DNA of 36,490 bases from an uncultured Lachnospiraceae bacterium (GTDB lineage: Bacteria > Bacillota > Clostridia > Lachnospirales > Lachnospiraceae): contig CAMWHY010000015.1 in assembly GCA_947174185.1 (NCBI GenBank), forward strand, positions 1 through 36,490, given 5' to 3'. This document shows, in pieces, positions 26,501 through 33,209 of this stretch. The notes under the pieces were generated by a model. The model was not told where the DNA came from, did not search any database, and was given only the letters and a program-made list of their open reading frames with translations. How positions within the stretch are numbered: the stretch's first letter is position 1; every line of letters begins with the position of its first letter. A program made the translations under genes and the position numbers.

Positions 26501-26561
26501 CAATGCTCAACCATTTTCCTTCATGAATCGCACGAAATATATCCCGGCAAACCGTATTCAT
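23520..26561 (-). CDS. SF1 (Upf1/DNA2-like) helicase fused to WYL-like N-terminus and PD-(D/E)XK nuclease
   Basis: 1013-residue protein. N-terminal residues 5-80 have a WYL-like pattern (AIHEGKWLSIEYHN, then HLGEYKVKRFEYGIKIDSI); this part is inference. The helicase motifs are clear: Walker A GPPGTGKT 350-357, DEASQ 611-615, GDPQQL 635-640, HYRCH 690-694, VHAFQGDEKDV 787-797 and TSRAKDKL 827-834. A charged coiled-coil-like insert separates the first motifs (about 430-530). The C-terminus (about 885-1005) resembles Vsr/DUF559/DUF2726 nucleases: Glu890, Asp939 in RFDFVV, then ELDGK at 957-961 (Glu957, Asp959, Lys961) and an RDQKKNDLC helix. ATG 26561 follows GGGAG by 7 bases; a GTG at 26591 is less likely. 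It is AT-rich, solitary and near tRNA genes, so a defence or mobile-DNA role is plausible but unproven. Confidence 0.85.
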   Translation of the reverse strand: MNTVCRDIFRAIHEGKWLSIEYHNRENEDTKYWIGIHDLDVRNRILKVDGLHLGEYKVKRFEYGIKIDSIKSSRIIEGSFCSVNEELVRDIYLNPHKYYTLFDNTANLKILSYLEMCNRLDSVPYKSDFDLVQYLDHDNIRGEMYQLSQEQFRKIVENFRYQAEHSGRMGEGLQMKQLAMNVLSIHMAKGLYVLAYRKLNLDVKNRALKPDDEITICTEFTIDGTKQSIRKFLDGDEYDLLSDFEANQEKIKDCITRHMQRGCSNVDDMPYIIGLEADVALDLHNEYQAIIKMYQTGKVPVPIRAFFGDLLERPRRRTVYPIVLINQKINMDQLLAIHNAMKYPVAYIQGPPGTGKTNTIINTIITAFFNERTVLVTSYNNHPINSVYDKISNIKYKGKIIPFPILRLGNNEKVKEALITIKRLYESVRNIKIFEGTLDRNKDDRKKRAKQLSEMLKRYEDLLDLKEREETIDRMLDFEEKKGTSLQMLSFKEDLRVRQRGQVSRKIEETGEVSEEGALELLDGNIEKLKEYLYYTSAGYIKKIGAPRNSDLREILDTEDEKKQLEAFAKYLRKKENIIKLQKIFPIIVTTCISAHRLGEPEPMFDMVIMDEASQCNTAVSLVPIVRGESLMLVGDPQQLNPVILLDEITNVKLKKRYTISDEYDYRKNSIYKTYLACDAVSDETLLHNHYRCHKRIIEFNNRKYYNSRLKIMSESKEKHPLVYLDMRETYSDYKNTAPAEVFEIVRYATENRDKNIGVITPFVNQKKLIEEELARNKVTNVSCGTVHAFQGDEKDVILFSTAITDQTQASTYEWLKNNKELINVATSRAKDKLVILSSTKNLERLHQKDGEDDLYELAQYVRSNGMTAVTPKQAVSRALGVKPFNSATEEAFLENLNHALENIWLTQSRYKIYTEVGIAHVFRENESHNDLFYSGRFDFVVYEKSGKQEFPILAIELDGKEHFESEVVRVRDQKKNDLCREHNLQLIRVENSYARRYHHIKEILFNFFSIEH

Positions 26562-26872
26562 AGTTTTTCTCCCTATCCTAACTTTCCCCACATTACAGGA
26601 ATCTTCGATCGTTCTGATTTTATATCTATAATTTTATTTTTATGATTAAGTATAACATATTTATCCCTTTCCTTTATACAAATTTTAACAAAATAAAAAA
26701 TAATCCCCAATTAATAATTTGTTTTAGGGATAATAATCACTATATATCAATGTTCTTGTTTATGTATTATAGAAAAGTGCTTAACGAATGTAAGAAAATG
26801 TTCTTTCGCATATACTTCCTTTTAAAATTTCCAATTCTTCGTGACTCTCTCCTTCTAGCCCCAAAATTTTAA

Positions 26873-27034
26873 TTACCCAATCCTGCGTTTTGTCGTCGTA
26901 CAGTCACCACATTAGAAAATGGAATTGCAATTTATGAGCCGAACAGCATAGACGATTATTCAAAACAGTTTAAACTCTACTTTTCCCAAGAGTCTGCATC
27001 ACCTCATAACTTGTTTGAACTGCAACATATGTAG
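26873..27034 (+). pseudogene. Possible C-terminal remnant of a lost gene
   Basis: A 53-codon open stretch bounded upstream by TAA and lacking a usable start. It reads like real protein, for example LENGIAIYEPNSIDDYSKQF and SPHNLFELQHM. The amino-acid composition is ordinary, while the surroundings are non-coding in character. I do not recognise the family. It may be the tail of a gene removed by deletion beside the tRNA genes. Confidence 0.35.
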
Positions 27035-27076
27035 AGATCATGAACCTTAAAAAAATATATCCAATAGGAACCCATC

Positions 27077-27229
27077 TTAAAAACCTAAGGCATTCTCAAA
27101 TCCTCCCTCTTTTGAGAATTGCATAATAAGATGCGCAGTAGATTTTATAATCTCCATATATTTATCTACTTCACTTTGAGAAAAACCATAAACTTCTTCC
27201 AACTCATACTTAGGCAAATAACAAGTCAT
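27077..27229 (-). CDS. Small unrecognised ORF or remnant next to tRNA-Gly
   Basis: 50 residues from MTCYLPKYELEEVYGFSQ to ALGF, with a plausible amphipathic helix (SEVDKYMEIIKSTAHLIMQF). There is no clear ribosome-binding site, and the longer frame runs into the tRNA. It may be a fragment of an integrated element. Confidence 0.3.
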   Translation of the reverse strand: MTCYLPKYELEEVYGFSQSEVDKYMEIIKSTAHLIMQFSKEGGFENALGF

Positions 27230-27253
27230 ATGATGATTTAGACAAAATAAAAA

Positions 27254-27324
27254 AGCAGGTGATGGGAATCGAACCCACGTGTTCAGCTTGGAAGGCTGAC
27301 ATTCTACCATTGAACTACACCTGC
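27254..27324 (-). tRNA. tRNA-Gly (anticodon UCC)
   Basis: Acceptor arms GCAGGTG/CACCTGC pair over 7 bases. The anticodon loop CTTCCAA gives UCC, and the T loop GTTCGATTC is canonical. CCA is not encoded; TTTTTTATTTT follows and probably ends transcription. It lies 29 bases downstream of tRNA-Pro. Confidence 0.97.
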
Positions 27325-27353
27325 ATAATCATTTATTAAATTTTGTGCGTCAA

Positions 27354-27428
27354 TCGGGGTGACAGGATTCGAACCTGCGACCCCCTGGTCCCAAACCAGG
27401 TGCTCTAGCCAAACTGAGCCACACCCCG
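27354..27428 (-). tRNA. tRNA-Pro (anticodon UGG)
   Basis: Acceptor arms CGGGGTG/CACCCCG with discriminator A. The anticodon stem-loop CTGGTTTGGGACCAG gives UGG, and the T loop GTTCGAATC is canonical. CCA is not encoded. It is transcribed first, followed by tRNA-Gly. Confidence 0.97.
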
Positions 27429-27457
27429 AAAACCGTTTCACTCACAACGCAAAACCT

Positions 27458-27486
27458 ATTATACGAATTATTGTTGCTCTTGTCAA
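27458..27486 (-). promoter_or_regulatory. Consensus sigma-A promoter of the tRNA pair
   Basis: TTGACA (27481-27486), a 17-base spacer and TATAAT (27458-27463) on the minus strand, 29 bases before tRNA-Pro. Both hexamers match the consensus exactly. Confidence 0.92.
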
Positions 27487-27514
27487 CAACTTTTTCTTCT
27501 TTTCTTTGTATTAT

Positions 27515-28837
27515 TTATTCCCCCGTATGCTTCCACCTCAAAATTTCTTCCAGTCTCTCCTTTACCTGCTTTTCCTTTCCCTGTTCGGTCGGTTGATAAT
27601 ACCGTCTGTCTGCTAATGACTCCGGCAAACATTTCATTCTCGTCAGCTTCTCTTCCGTATCATGGGCATAAATATAACCTTTTCCATAATTCATCTCTTT
27701 CATTAAATTGGTTGGCGCATTACAGATCTGCAATGGAACCGGTTCTGCCGGAAGCTCTTTGATGTCTGCTTTGCACGCCTCACAAGCTCTATAAATTGCA
27801 TTCGATTTCGGCGCCATAGAAAGATAAACCACTGCATGCGCCAAATGCACATCGCACTCCGGCATCCCCAAAAAATGACACGCCTGATATGCCGCCACCG
27901 TCACCTGCAAAGCATTTGAATCTGCCATCCCCACATCCTCACTCGCAAACCGTACCAAACGCCTTGCAATATACAACGGCTCCTCTCCTCCGTCTAACAT
28001 CCGATACATCCAGTATACTGCTGCATCCGGGTCACTATTGCGCATGGATTTATGCAGCGCGGAAATTAAATTATAATGTTCCTCGCCATTCTTATCATAC
28101 AACAACGATCGCCGGTTCATGCATTGTGCCAAAATCTCTTCATCCACGCACAACACGGCGTTTTCATTCATTTTACTATTGAATACTGCCATCTCCAAAG
28201 TATTCAGCGCCGTTCTGGCATCTCCATTGGCAAAACGGGCAATCGCCTGCAAATGTGAATCCTCTATATCAATCTGCAGGTTTCCTAACCCCATGGAGCT
28301 TTTTAAGGCATGCTCCAGCACCTGCTTTAGCTCCTCCTCCTGCAATGGCTTCAAGATGAAGACTTTACAACGGGACAATAGAGCGGAATTAATCTCAAAA
28401 GAGGGATTCTCTGTGGTAGCTCCTACCAGAATAATACTTCCTTTTTCCACAAAAGGAAGAAACGCATCCTGCTGCGCCTTATTGAAGCGGTGAATCTCAT
28501 CAGCAAATAACAACGTACGGATTCCCATTCTCCGGTTTTGTTCCGCCTGTTCCATCACTTCCTTGACCTCTTTGATCCCGCTGTTCACAGCACTAAATTC
28601 TACAAATTCCGCCTTTGTTTTCTCTGCAATAATTCTTGCCAGAGTAGTTTTTCCAACCCCCGGCGGTCCCCAGAATATCATAGAGGGAATCTGATCTTCC
28701 TCAATTAAGCGTCTAAGGATTTTTCCTTCCCCGATCAAATGTTTTTGCCCTACATAATCCTCTAAAGAATGCGGTCTCAAACGGCTCGCAAGAGGCGCCG
28801 TTTTTTCTCTGTCATCAAACAAATTTAATTGGTACAT
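27515..28837 (-). CDS. rarA: Replication-associated recombination protein RarA/MgsA
   Basis: 440-residue AAA+ ATPase related to clamp loaders; it acts at stalled replication forks. It begins MYQLNLFDD, a short SSB- or clamp-interaction-like start. RLRPHSLEDYVGQKHLIG precedes Walker A GPPGVGKT at 57-64, and Walker B with LFADEIHRFNKAQQDAFLP follows. The C-terminal tetramerisation domain (MYRMLDGGEEPLYIARRL, APKSNAIYRA) is complete. GGAGGATT lies before ATG 28837. A modular hairpin repeat occupies its upstream region. Confidence 0.95.
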   Translation of the reverse strand: MYQLNLFDDREKTAPLASRLRPHSLEDYVGQKHLIGEGKILRRLIEEDQIPSMIFWGPPGVGKTTLARIIAEKTKAEFVEFSAVNSGIKEVKEVMEQAEQNRRMGIRTLLFADEIHRFNKAQQDAFLPFVEKGSIILVGATTENPSFEINSALLSRCKVFILKPLQEEELKQVLEHALKSSMGLGNLQIDIEDSHLQAIARFANGDARTALNTLEMAVFNSKMNENAVLCVDEEILAQCMNRRSLLYDKNGEEHYNLISALHKSMRNSDPDAAVYWMYRMLDGGEEPLYIARRLVRFASEDVGMADSNALQVTVAAYQACHFLGMPECDVHLAHAVVYLSMAPKSNAIYRACEACKADIKELPAEPVPLQICNAPTNLMKEMNYGKGYIYAHDTEEKLTRMKCLPESLADRRYYQPTEQGKEKQVKERLEEILRWKHTGE

Positions 28838-28851
28838 ACTAATCCTCCATG

Positions 28852-28973
28852 TCAGAGCAGCTTGCTGCGATCAAAGCAATTTGAGGCTCTGACTCAAATT
28901 GCTGATTGAAAAATAAGATATCAATCTTATTTTTCAATCTAATAACCATGCCTTTCCGTAACCTGCGCGTGTT
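28852..28973 (-). repeat. Modular hairpin repeat, copy 3 (upstream of rarA)
   Basis: It contains a perfect 16-bp hairpin (28904-28919 with 28924-28939, built on GATTGAAAAATAAGAT) and an adjoining perfect 11-bp hairpin AGCAATTTGAG/CTCAAATTGCT (28875-28885 with 28893-28903). A TCAGAGC/GCTCTGA pairing (28852-28858 with 28886-28892) is also possible. Upstream of these on the minus strand is ACGGAAAGGCATGGTTATTA, shared with copies 1 and 2. Confidence 0.72.
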
Positions 28974-29083
28974 ACTTGTCTTTTATAGTAACATATGAAA
29001 AAATCCAAAACAACCATTTTGCAAACAGTTGATACATCATTATTTCTATGCAACTTTGTTAAGTGATCCGCATCATTTTTTGC

Positions 29084-29113
29084 AAAAAAGCAGAGATTCT
29101 CCCGAATCTCCGC
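29084..29113 (-). terminator. Terminator at the end of the feo cluster
   Basis: 10-bp stem (29090-29099 with 29104-29113, one G-T pair), loop of 4, then TTTTTTGC on the minus strand, 27 bases after the FeoB-associated gene. Confidence 0.88.
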
Positions 29114-29139
29114 TCTTAGAAAATGAAACTATGATTTTG

Positions 29140-29346
29140 TTACAATCCTTCCCTGTCAGATTCGGAATGCAGTTCCGCATCCCTTTTTTTATGTTCTGAG
29201 CAGCAGCAGCCTTCCTGACGGCTGCTGCACTGTCCTCCATAAGGACAGCCGATACAGGTTTTGCCCCTCTTCTTCGCTTTATATAAATAGATGATGATAC
29301 TGCTGATAATACACAGAAGAATCACTATAATGATAAGATTGCCCAT
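29140..29346 (-). CDS. FeoB-associated Cys-rich membrane protein
   Basis: 68 residues. One N-terminal membrane helix (LIIIVILLCIISSIIIYLY) is followed by a basic stretch and a Cys-rich tail with CIGCPYGGQC and GCCC. This is the usual small companion of clostridial FeoB, proposed to help ferrous iron transfer. ATG 29346 has GGAGG five bases upstream; the four-codon longer frame begins inside that site. It lies 88 bases after feoB and ends at a strong terminator. Confidence 0.88.
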   Translation of the reverse strand: MGNLIIIVILLCIISSIIIYLYKAKKRGKTCIGCPYGGQCSSRQEGCCCSEHKKRDAELHSESDREGL

Positions 29347-29434
29347 ATCGTCCTCCATATGCCGGAATTTTATATCTATTTCCTATCTTTATCCGAAAAA
29401 CATTTTGCGGGATAAAACGATCCATTCTTAATCC

Positions 29435-31435
29435 TTATTTTACAAGTGCATACTCCATACTCAGCTTACGGTTCGTATTGCTGATGATACCAGCTATAAT
29501 AGCAATCATCACCGCTATCGCAATCAGTCCCACGATTGCCGCCGTAACATTCAGAGTTGCAGGTGCGATGATCAGCGTTCCAATCGTATATACCAGATAT
29601 CCAACCGTATAACCTACCGAAAGCTGAAGTCCGATGCCTCCCCATACCCATTTTGCGCTTTTCATCTCGGAGTTCATCGCGCCGATTGCCGCAAAGCAGG
29701 GCGGTGTATAAAGGTTAAACATCAGATACGCAAGAGCAGCTACTTTCGTAATCGCCATCACGCCTGCCACCTCTGCGCCTGCGCCTTCCATCAGGGCAAG
29801 TTCTTCCGTATCGATCAGATTCTCTAATCCAACAAAGCATACCGCTAACGTGCCAACCACATTTTCCTTTGCAATGAAGCCGGTTACTGCTGCTGCCGCA
29901 AGCTGCCAGCTTAACACTCCGACGATGGGAACCAGCAGATACGCAAAGGGACTTGCAATCGATGCGAGGATCGAAGCATCTGCCTCTTCCGCCACGGTGA
30001 ATTTCCAGGTAAATGTCTGCATGATCTGAACCGCCGTATTGCAAAGCAGGATAATCGTTGCGGCCTTTACAATATAAGCCCATCCCCGGGCACACATAGA
30101 TTTGAATGCACCCCATAAAGAAGGAAATTTATATTCCGGAAGTTCTATAATAAAGAAAGATTTTCTTGCCTTATACCCCGCAACCTTATTGACCAAAAGC
30201 GCGCCAAAGAAGATCAGTACGATCCCAGAAAAATACATCAATGTACTCACCCAGCCCGCGTCATCGAAAAAGGCGCCTGCAAAAAGAGCGATCACCGGGA
30301 TCTTTGCACCACAGGGCATAAACGGTGAAAGCATCGCCGTCGCCCTGCGCTCGCGTTCATTCCGGATCGTACGGCTCGCCATAATACCCGGCACGGCACA
30401 TCCGATGGTGATTACAAACGGAATCACTGATTTTCCGGAAAGTCCCACCTTCTTAAAGATCGGATCAAGAACGACTGCCACGCGGGACATATAACCGCAA
30501 TCCTCCAAAAGCGCAATCAGGAAATACATGATCATAACCAACGGCAAAAATCCAACAACCGCGATCACACCACCGATTACGCCATCTACCAGCAGCGCTG
30601 ACAGCAGCGGCGATGCATCTTCAAAAAGTTCGCCTACCCAGCCCTGAAACGCTTCTAACCATTCCACCAGAGTATCGGCAATCAACGGTCCTACCCATGC
30701 CTGCGAGATTTGAAATACAAACCACATCACAACCGCAAAGATCGGGATTCCCAGCCACTTATTGGTCAACACCGCATCGATCTTATCGTCTGTATTCTTA
30801 TCCTTTGTCAGCGTCTTACGAGTCTCAACCTCCTGAACGATCTGATTAACAAACGTAAAACGTTTTCGGTCGGCTTCTTCCACCGCCTTCTTGTCAGTCA
30901 GGTCAATATCATCCTGACAATACGGTGCCTCCTGCGTCACGTGAGACTGTGCTGCCGCCTTTTCGATCACTGTCTTTAATCCTTCTGCCGATGTAGATAC
31001 CGTATTGACCACAGGGCAGCCAAGTTTTTCAGACAATTTTTCCGTATCGATCTTTGTTTCCTTTTTTTCATTGATATCGCTCTTATTCAACGCCACTACC
31101 ACAGGAATACCAAGTTCCAAAAGCTGTGTCGTAAAGAACAAGCTGCGGCTTAGATTCGTCGCATCAACGATATTGATAATGACATCCGGATTCTCCTTCT
31201 TCACATAAGAGCTTGTAATACTCTCCTCACTTGTAAAAGGCGACATGGAATATGCTCCCGGAAGGTCAACTGCGATCAGCTGTTCTTCTCCTGCATAATA
31301 GTTTTTTTTCACCGGATGCTCTTTCTTATCCACTGTAACGCCCGCCCAGTTACCAACCTTTTCATTACGGCCGGTCAGCGCATTGTACATTGTTGTTTTA
31401 CCGGAATTAGGATTTCCCGTCAATGCAATTCTCAT
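29435..31435 (-). CDS. feoB: Ferrous iron transport protein B
   Basis: 666-residue membrane transporter. The N-terminal GTPase domain has G1 GNPNSGKT at 7-14, G3 DLPG and G4 NKSD. A helical linker with the charged stretch VEEADRKRF leads to the membrane part with two Gate motifs (including the VIPFVITIGCAVPGIMASRTI region). The length is normal for the clostridial type. feoA lies 275 bases upstream, so feoB probably has its own promoter; an operator-like site is found at 31648-31663. Confidence 0.96.
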   Translation of the reverse strand: MRIALTGNPNSGKTTMYNALTGRNEKVGNWAGVTVDKKEHPVKKNYYAGEEQLIAVDLPGAYSMSPFTSEESITSSYVKKENPDVIINIVDATNLSRSLFFTTQLLELGIPVVVALNKSDINEKKETKIDTEKLSEKLGCPVVNTVSTSAEGLKTVIEKAAAQSHVTQEAPYCQDDIDLTDKKAVEEADRKRFTFVNQIVQEVETRKTLTKDKNTDDKIDAVLTNKWLGIPIFAVVMWFVFQISQAWVGPLIADTLVEWLEAFQGWVGELFEDASPLLSALLVDGVIGGVIAVVGFLPLVMIMYFLIALLEDCGYMSRVAVVLDPIFKKVGLSGKSVIPFVITIGCAVPGIMASRTIRNERERRATAMLSPFMPCGAKIPVIALFAGAFFDDAGWVSTLMYFSGIVLIFFGALLVNKVAGYKARKSFFIIELPEYKFPSLWGAFKSMCARGWAYIVKAATIILLCNTAVQIMQTFTWKFTVAEEADASILASIASPFAYLLVPIVGVLSWQLAAAAVTGFIAKENVVGTLAVCFVGLENLIDTEELALMEGAGAEVAGVMAITKVAALAYLMFNLYTPPCFAAIGAMNSEMKSAKWVWGGIGLQLSVGYTVGYLVYTIGTLIIAPATLNVTAAIVGLIAIAVMIAIIAGIISNTNRKLSMEYALVK

Positions 31436-31647
31436 AAAATGATTCCTCCTCCATTTTTATTTATTTTTCAGATAATTGCAAGACTTATCCTTTTATCATG
31501 ATAATATTTCCATCTTACAATTTCTGTTCTTTCCTTTTATCTTCCGAATTCTGTAGTTACTTTCTCTGTTTTATTAGCCAAGTTACATTCGTTACTCATC
31601 CGAACCTTTGTATTTCCCCATTCTGTTGTATGTTTCTTATAACAAAT

Positions 31648-31663
31648 ATTAGTCCCAACTAAC
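31648..31663. promoter_or_regulatory. Operator-like site upstream of feoB
   Basis: ATTAGT-CCCA-ACTAAC, the same 6-4-6 arrangement as the sites upstream of feoA. Confidence 0.5.
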
Positions 31664-31710
31664 CATTGCATAAAAATAATACGACGCATCTGACGCCGAT
31701 CATTAAACCG

Positions 31711-31923
31711 TCAAATCAGAATTGCCTCCGCCAGCTGAGGATCAATATTATACCTTCCGTCTTTGATGGAAATGACACATCCTCCCTTTCGGCGGGAAAC
31801 TACGGTCACCGATTCCCCACTGTAACATCCAAGGGAGAATAAAAAGGTTTTTAATTCTTCGTCATCCGCCTCGATCTGCCGGATCACATATTCGCTGCCC
31901 TCTGCCGCATCATTTAATGTCAT
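31711..31923 (-). CDS. feoA: Ferrous iron transport protein A
   Basis: 70-residue SH3-like FeoA protein (MTLNDAAEGSEYVIRQIEAD, then FLFSLGCYSGESVTVVSRRKGGCVIS). It is a cytoplasmic accessory of FeoB. ATG 31923 is preferred, with GAGGG about nine bases upstream; a GTG three codons earlier overlaps the site. It is preceded by a promoter and a cluster of palindromes. Confidence 0.92.
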   Translation of the reverse strand: MTLNDAAEGSEYVIRQIEADDEELKTFLFSLGCYSGESVTVVSRRKGGCVISIKDGRYNIDPQLAEAILI

Positions 31924-31967
31924 TATGATCACCCTCTCTTTCTATGTCGGCATGTTTGTTATGTATC

Positions 31968-31993
31968 GCTAATTTCTATTAGCTTCAACTAAC
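31968..31993. promoter_or_regulatory. Overlapping operator-like sites upstream of feoA
   Basis: GCTAAT-TTCT-ATTAGC at 31968-31983 is a perfect palindrome. It overlaps ATTAGC-TTCA-ACTAAC at 31978-31993, which has the same spacing as the main site. Confidence 0.5.
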
Positions 31994-32006
31994 ATTACGC
32001 CCAAGA

Positions 32007-32030
32007 AATAGTTAGCTTTCGCTAACTATT
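32007..32030. promoter_or_regulatory. Main palindromic operator of feoA, DtxR-like
   Basis: Perfect 10-base arms AATAGTTAGC/GCTAACTATT around TTTC. The core GTTAGC-N4-GCTAAC resembles boxes of iron-dependent DtxR/IdeR regulators, but the assignment is by appearance only. It lies directly after the -10 element. Confidence 0.65.
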
Positions 32031-32033
32031 AAT

Positions 32034-32062
32034 AGCATACTCTATTATACCGGAAATGTCAA
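32034..32062 (-). promoter_or_regulatory. Promoter of feoA
   Basis: TTGACA (32057-32062), a 17-base spacer and TATGCT (32034-32039) on the minus strand. The start site would fall within the 32007-32030 palindrome. Confidence 0.65.
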
Positions 32063-32095
32063 CAAAAAATTTTTGATGAATGCAAACCGCCCCTG

Positions 32096-32575
32096 CTATA
32101 CATATTTGATCTCATAATGCGCTTCTCCCGCCTCGTCGATGGTCATAACCGCATAAGTCGGTTTTCTGTCTGCCTGCCGCGGAAAAGCAGTACTGCCCGG
32201 ATTCAGGATGACCATATCACCATATCGCTTAACCTGCGGGCAGTGCGTATGTCCGAACATCACAATATCAGCGCCTTCTTCCTCTCCTACCCGTCTAAGT
32301 TCCCCGTCATCAAAATGCGCTCCATACAGATGTCCATGAGTCAGGAACACCTTATATGCGCCGATCTGGAATACCTTTTCTCTGGGAAGTCTGGCGTCAA
32401 AATCCATATTTCCCGCCACCGCCTCGACCCTGCATCCCGCCATGGCCCCAAGCTCCAATTCATCCATCTGAAGATCCCCACAATGCACCAAAAGATCAAT
32501 TGGTTTTTCCCGTTCCAACACTTTATAAAAGTTACGCTTTTCCCTATGGGTATCACTGATGATCATAATCTTCAT
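32096..32575 (-). CDS. YfcE/MJ0936-type metallophosphoesterase
   Basis: 159-residue calcineurin-like phosphodiesterase. The metal ligands appear in order: SDTH (residues 7-10), HCGD, AGNMD, LTHGH and FGHTH, with NPGS after them. The length is typical of the YfcE family. The physiological substrate is unknown; in vitro such enzymes cleave phosphodiesters. Its start lies three bases after the rdgB stop, so the two are translated from one message. Confidence 0.9.
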   Translation of the reverse strand: MKIMIISDTHREKRNFYKVLEREKPIDLLVHCGDLQMDELELGAMAGCRVEAVAGNMDFDARLPREKVFQIGAYKVFLTHGHLYGAHFDDGELRRVGEEEGADIVMFGHTHCPQVKRYGDMVILNPGSTAFPRQADRKPTYAVMTIDEAGEAHYEIKYV

Positions 32576-32578
32576 ATT

Positions 32579-33196
32579 CTATAAACCAAACCTTTCCGCC
32601 AATTCTTTTTTCATGGCGCGCATCGCCTTTCCCCGGTGGCTGATCTCATTTTTCTGTTCCGGGCTCATCTGTGCCGTCGTACAGCCATACTCTTTTATAT
32701 AGAAGAAAGGATCGTAGCCAAACCCATTCTCCCCGATGATCTCATGCCCAATGCTGCCCTCCACGGTCTCCTGCACGGTAAAGAGTTCTTCCCCTGCTGC
32801 TGCCGCAATCGAGCAGACAAATCTTGCCGAGCGCTTTTCCTCCGGCACATCCTTCATTTCTTCTATGATATCCGCCATCGCCTGAGGATACGTCCTATCC
32901 CCCAACCAGCGGTGAGACATGACACCCGGCTTTTTATCATAAAAATCGATCTCCAGTCCAGAATCATCCGCCAATACCACCGCGTCCGCATATTCCGGCT
33001 TCTCTCTTTTAATATATTCTGCAACTGCCGCCGCCTTGATGGAAGCATTCTCCCGAAAGGTGGTGCCATTCTCCTCAATCTCTTCCGTAAATCCGATCTC
33101 GGACATGGTTTTGATCTCCCCTGCGGCCTCTCCCATAATCTCCCTGATTTCCACCAACTTGTCTTGATTGGTCGTAGCAAATATTATCGTTCTCAT
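32579..33196 (-). CDS. rdgB: XTP/dITP diphosphatase (RdgB/HAM1)
   Basis: 205-residue house-cleaning nucleotide pyrophosphatase that removes ITP, dITP and XTP. Motifs: FATTNQDKLVEIREI at the N-terminus, VLADDSGLEIDF, the GFGYDPFFY loop, and AQMSPEQKNEISHRGKAM at the C-terminus. I chose ATG 33196 because GGAGG lies six bases before it and family members begin at this position; the longer frame overlaps the methyltransferase end. It sits 13 bases after that gene. Confidence 0.95.
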   Translation of the reverse strand: MRTIIFATTNQDKLVEIREIMGEAAGEIKTMSEIGFTEEIEENGTTFRENASIKAAAVAEYIKREKPEYADAVVLADDSGLEIDFYDKKPGVMSHRWLGDRTYPQAMADIIEEMKDVPEEKRSARFVCSIAAAAGEELFTVQETVEGSIGHEIIGENGFGYDPFFYIKEYGCTTAQMSPEQKNEISHRGKAMRAMKKELAERFGL

Positions 33197-33209
33197 CTTT
33201 TGCCTCCAT

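Larger units (their letters stand above)
26562..27253. other. AT-rich region with gene remnants between helicase and tRNA genes
   Basis: About 690 bases with no intact gene of recognised function. It contains two short coding-like stretches listed separately; the remainder is AT-rich sequence in which I see no conserved motif. Confidence 0.5.

Noticed and set aside
27359-27616. ORF on the plus strand across tRNA-Pro
   Set aside because: Its beginning is the reverse complement of the tRNA, a common artefact.
32044-32049. TATAAT as the -10 of feoA with the TTGACA upstream
   Set aside because: The spacing would be only 7 bases; TATGCT at 17 bases fits better.
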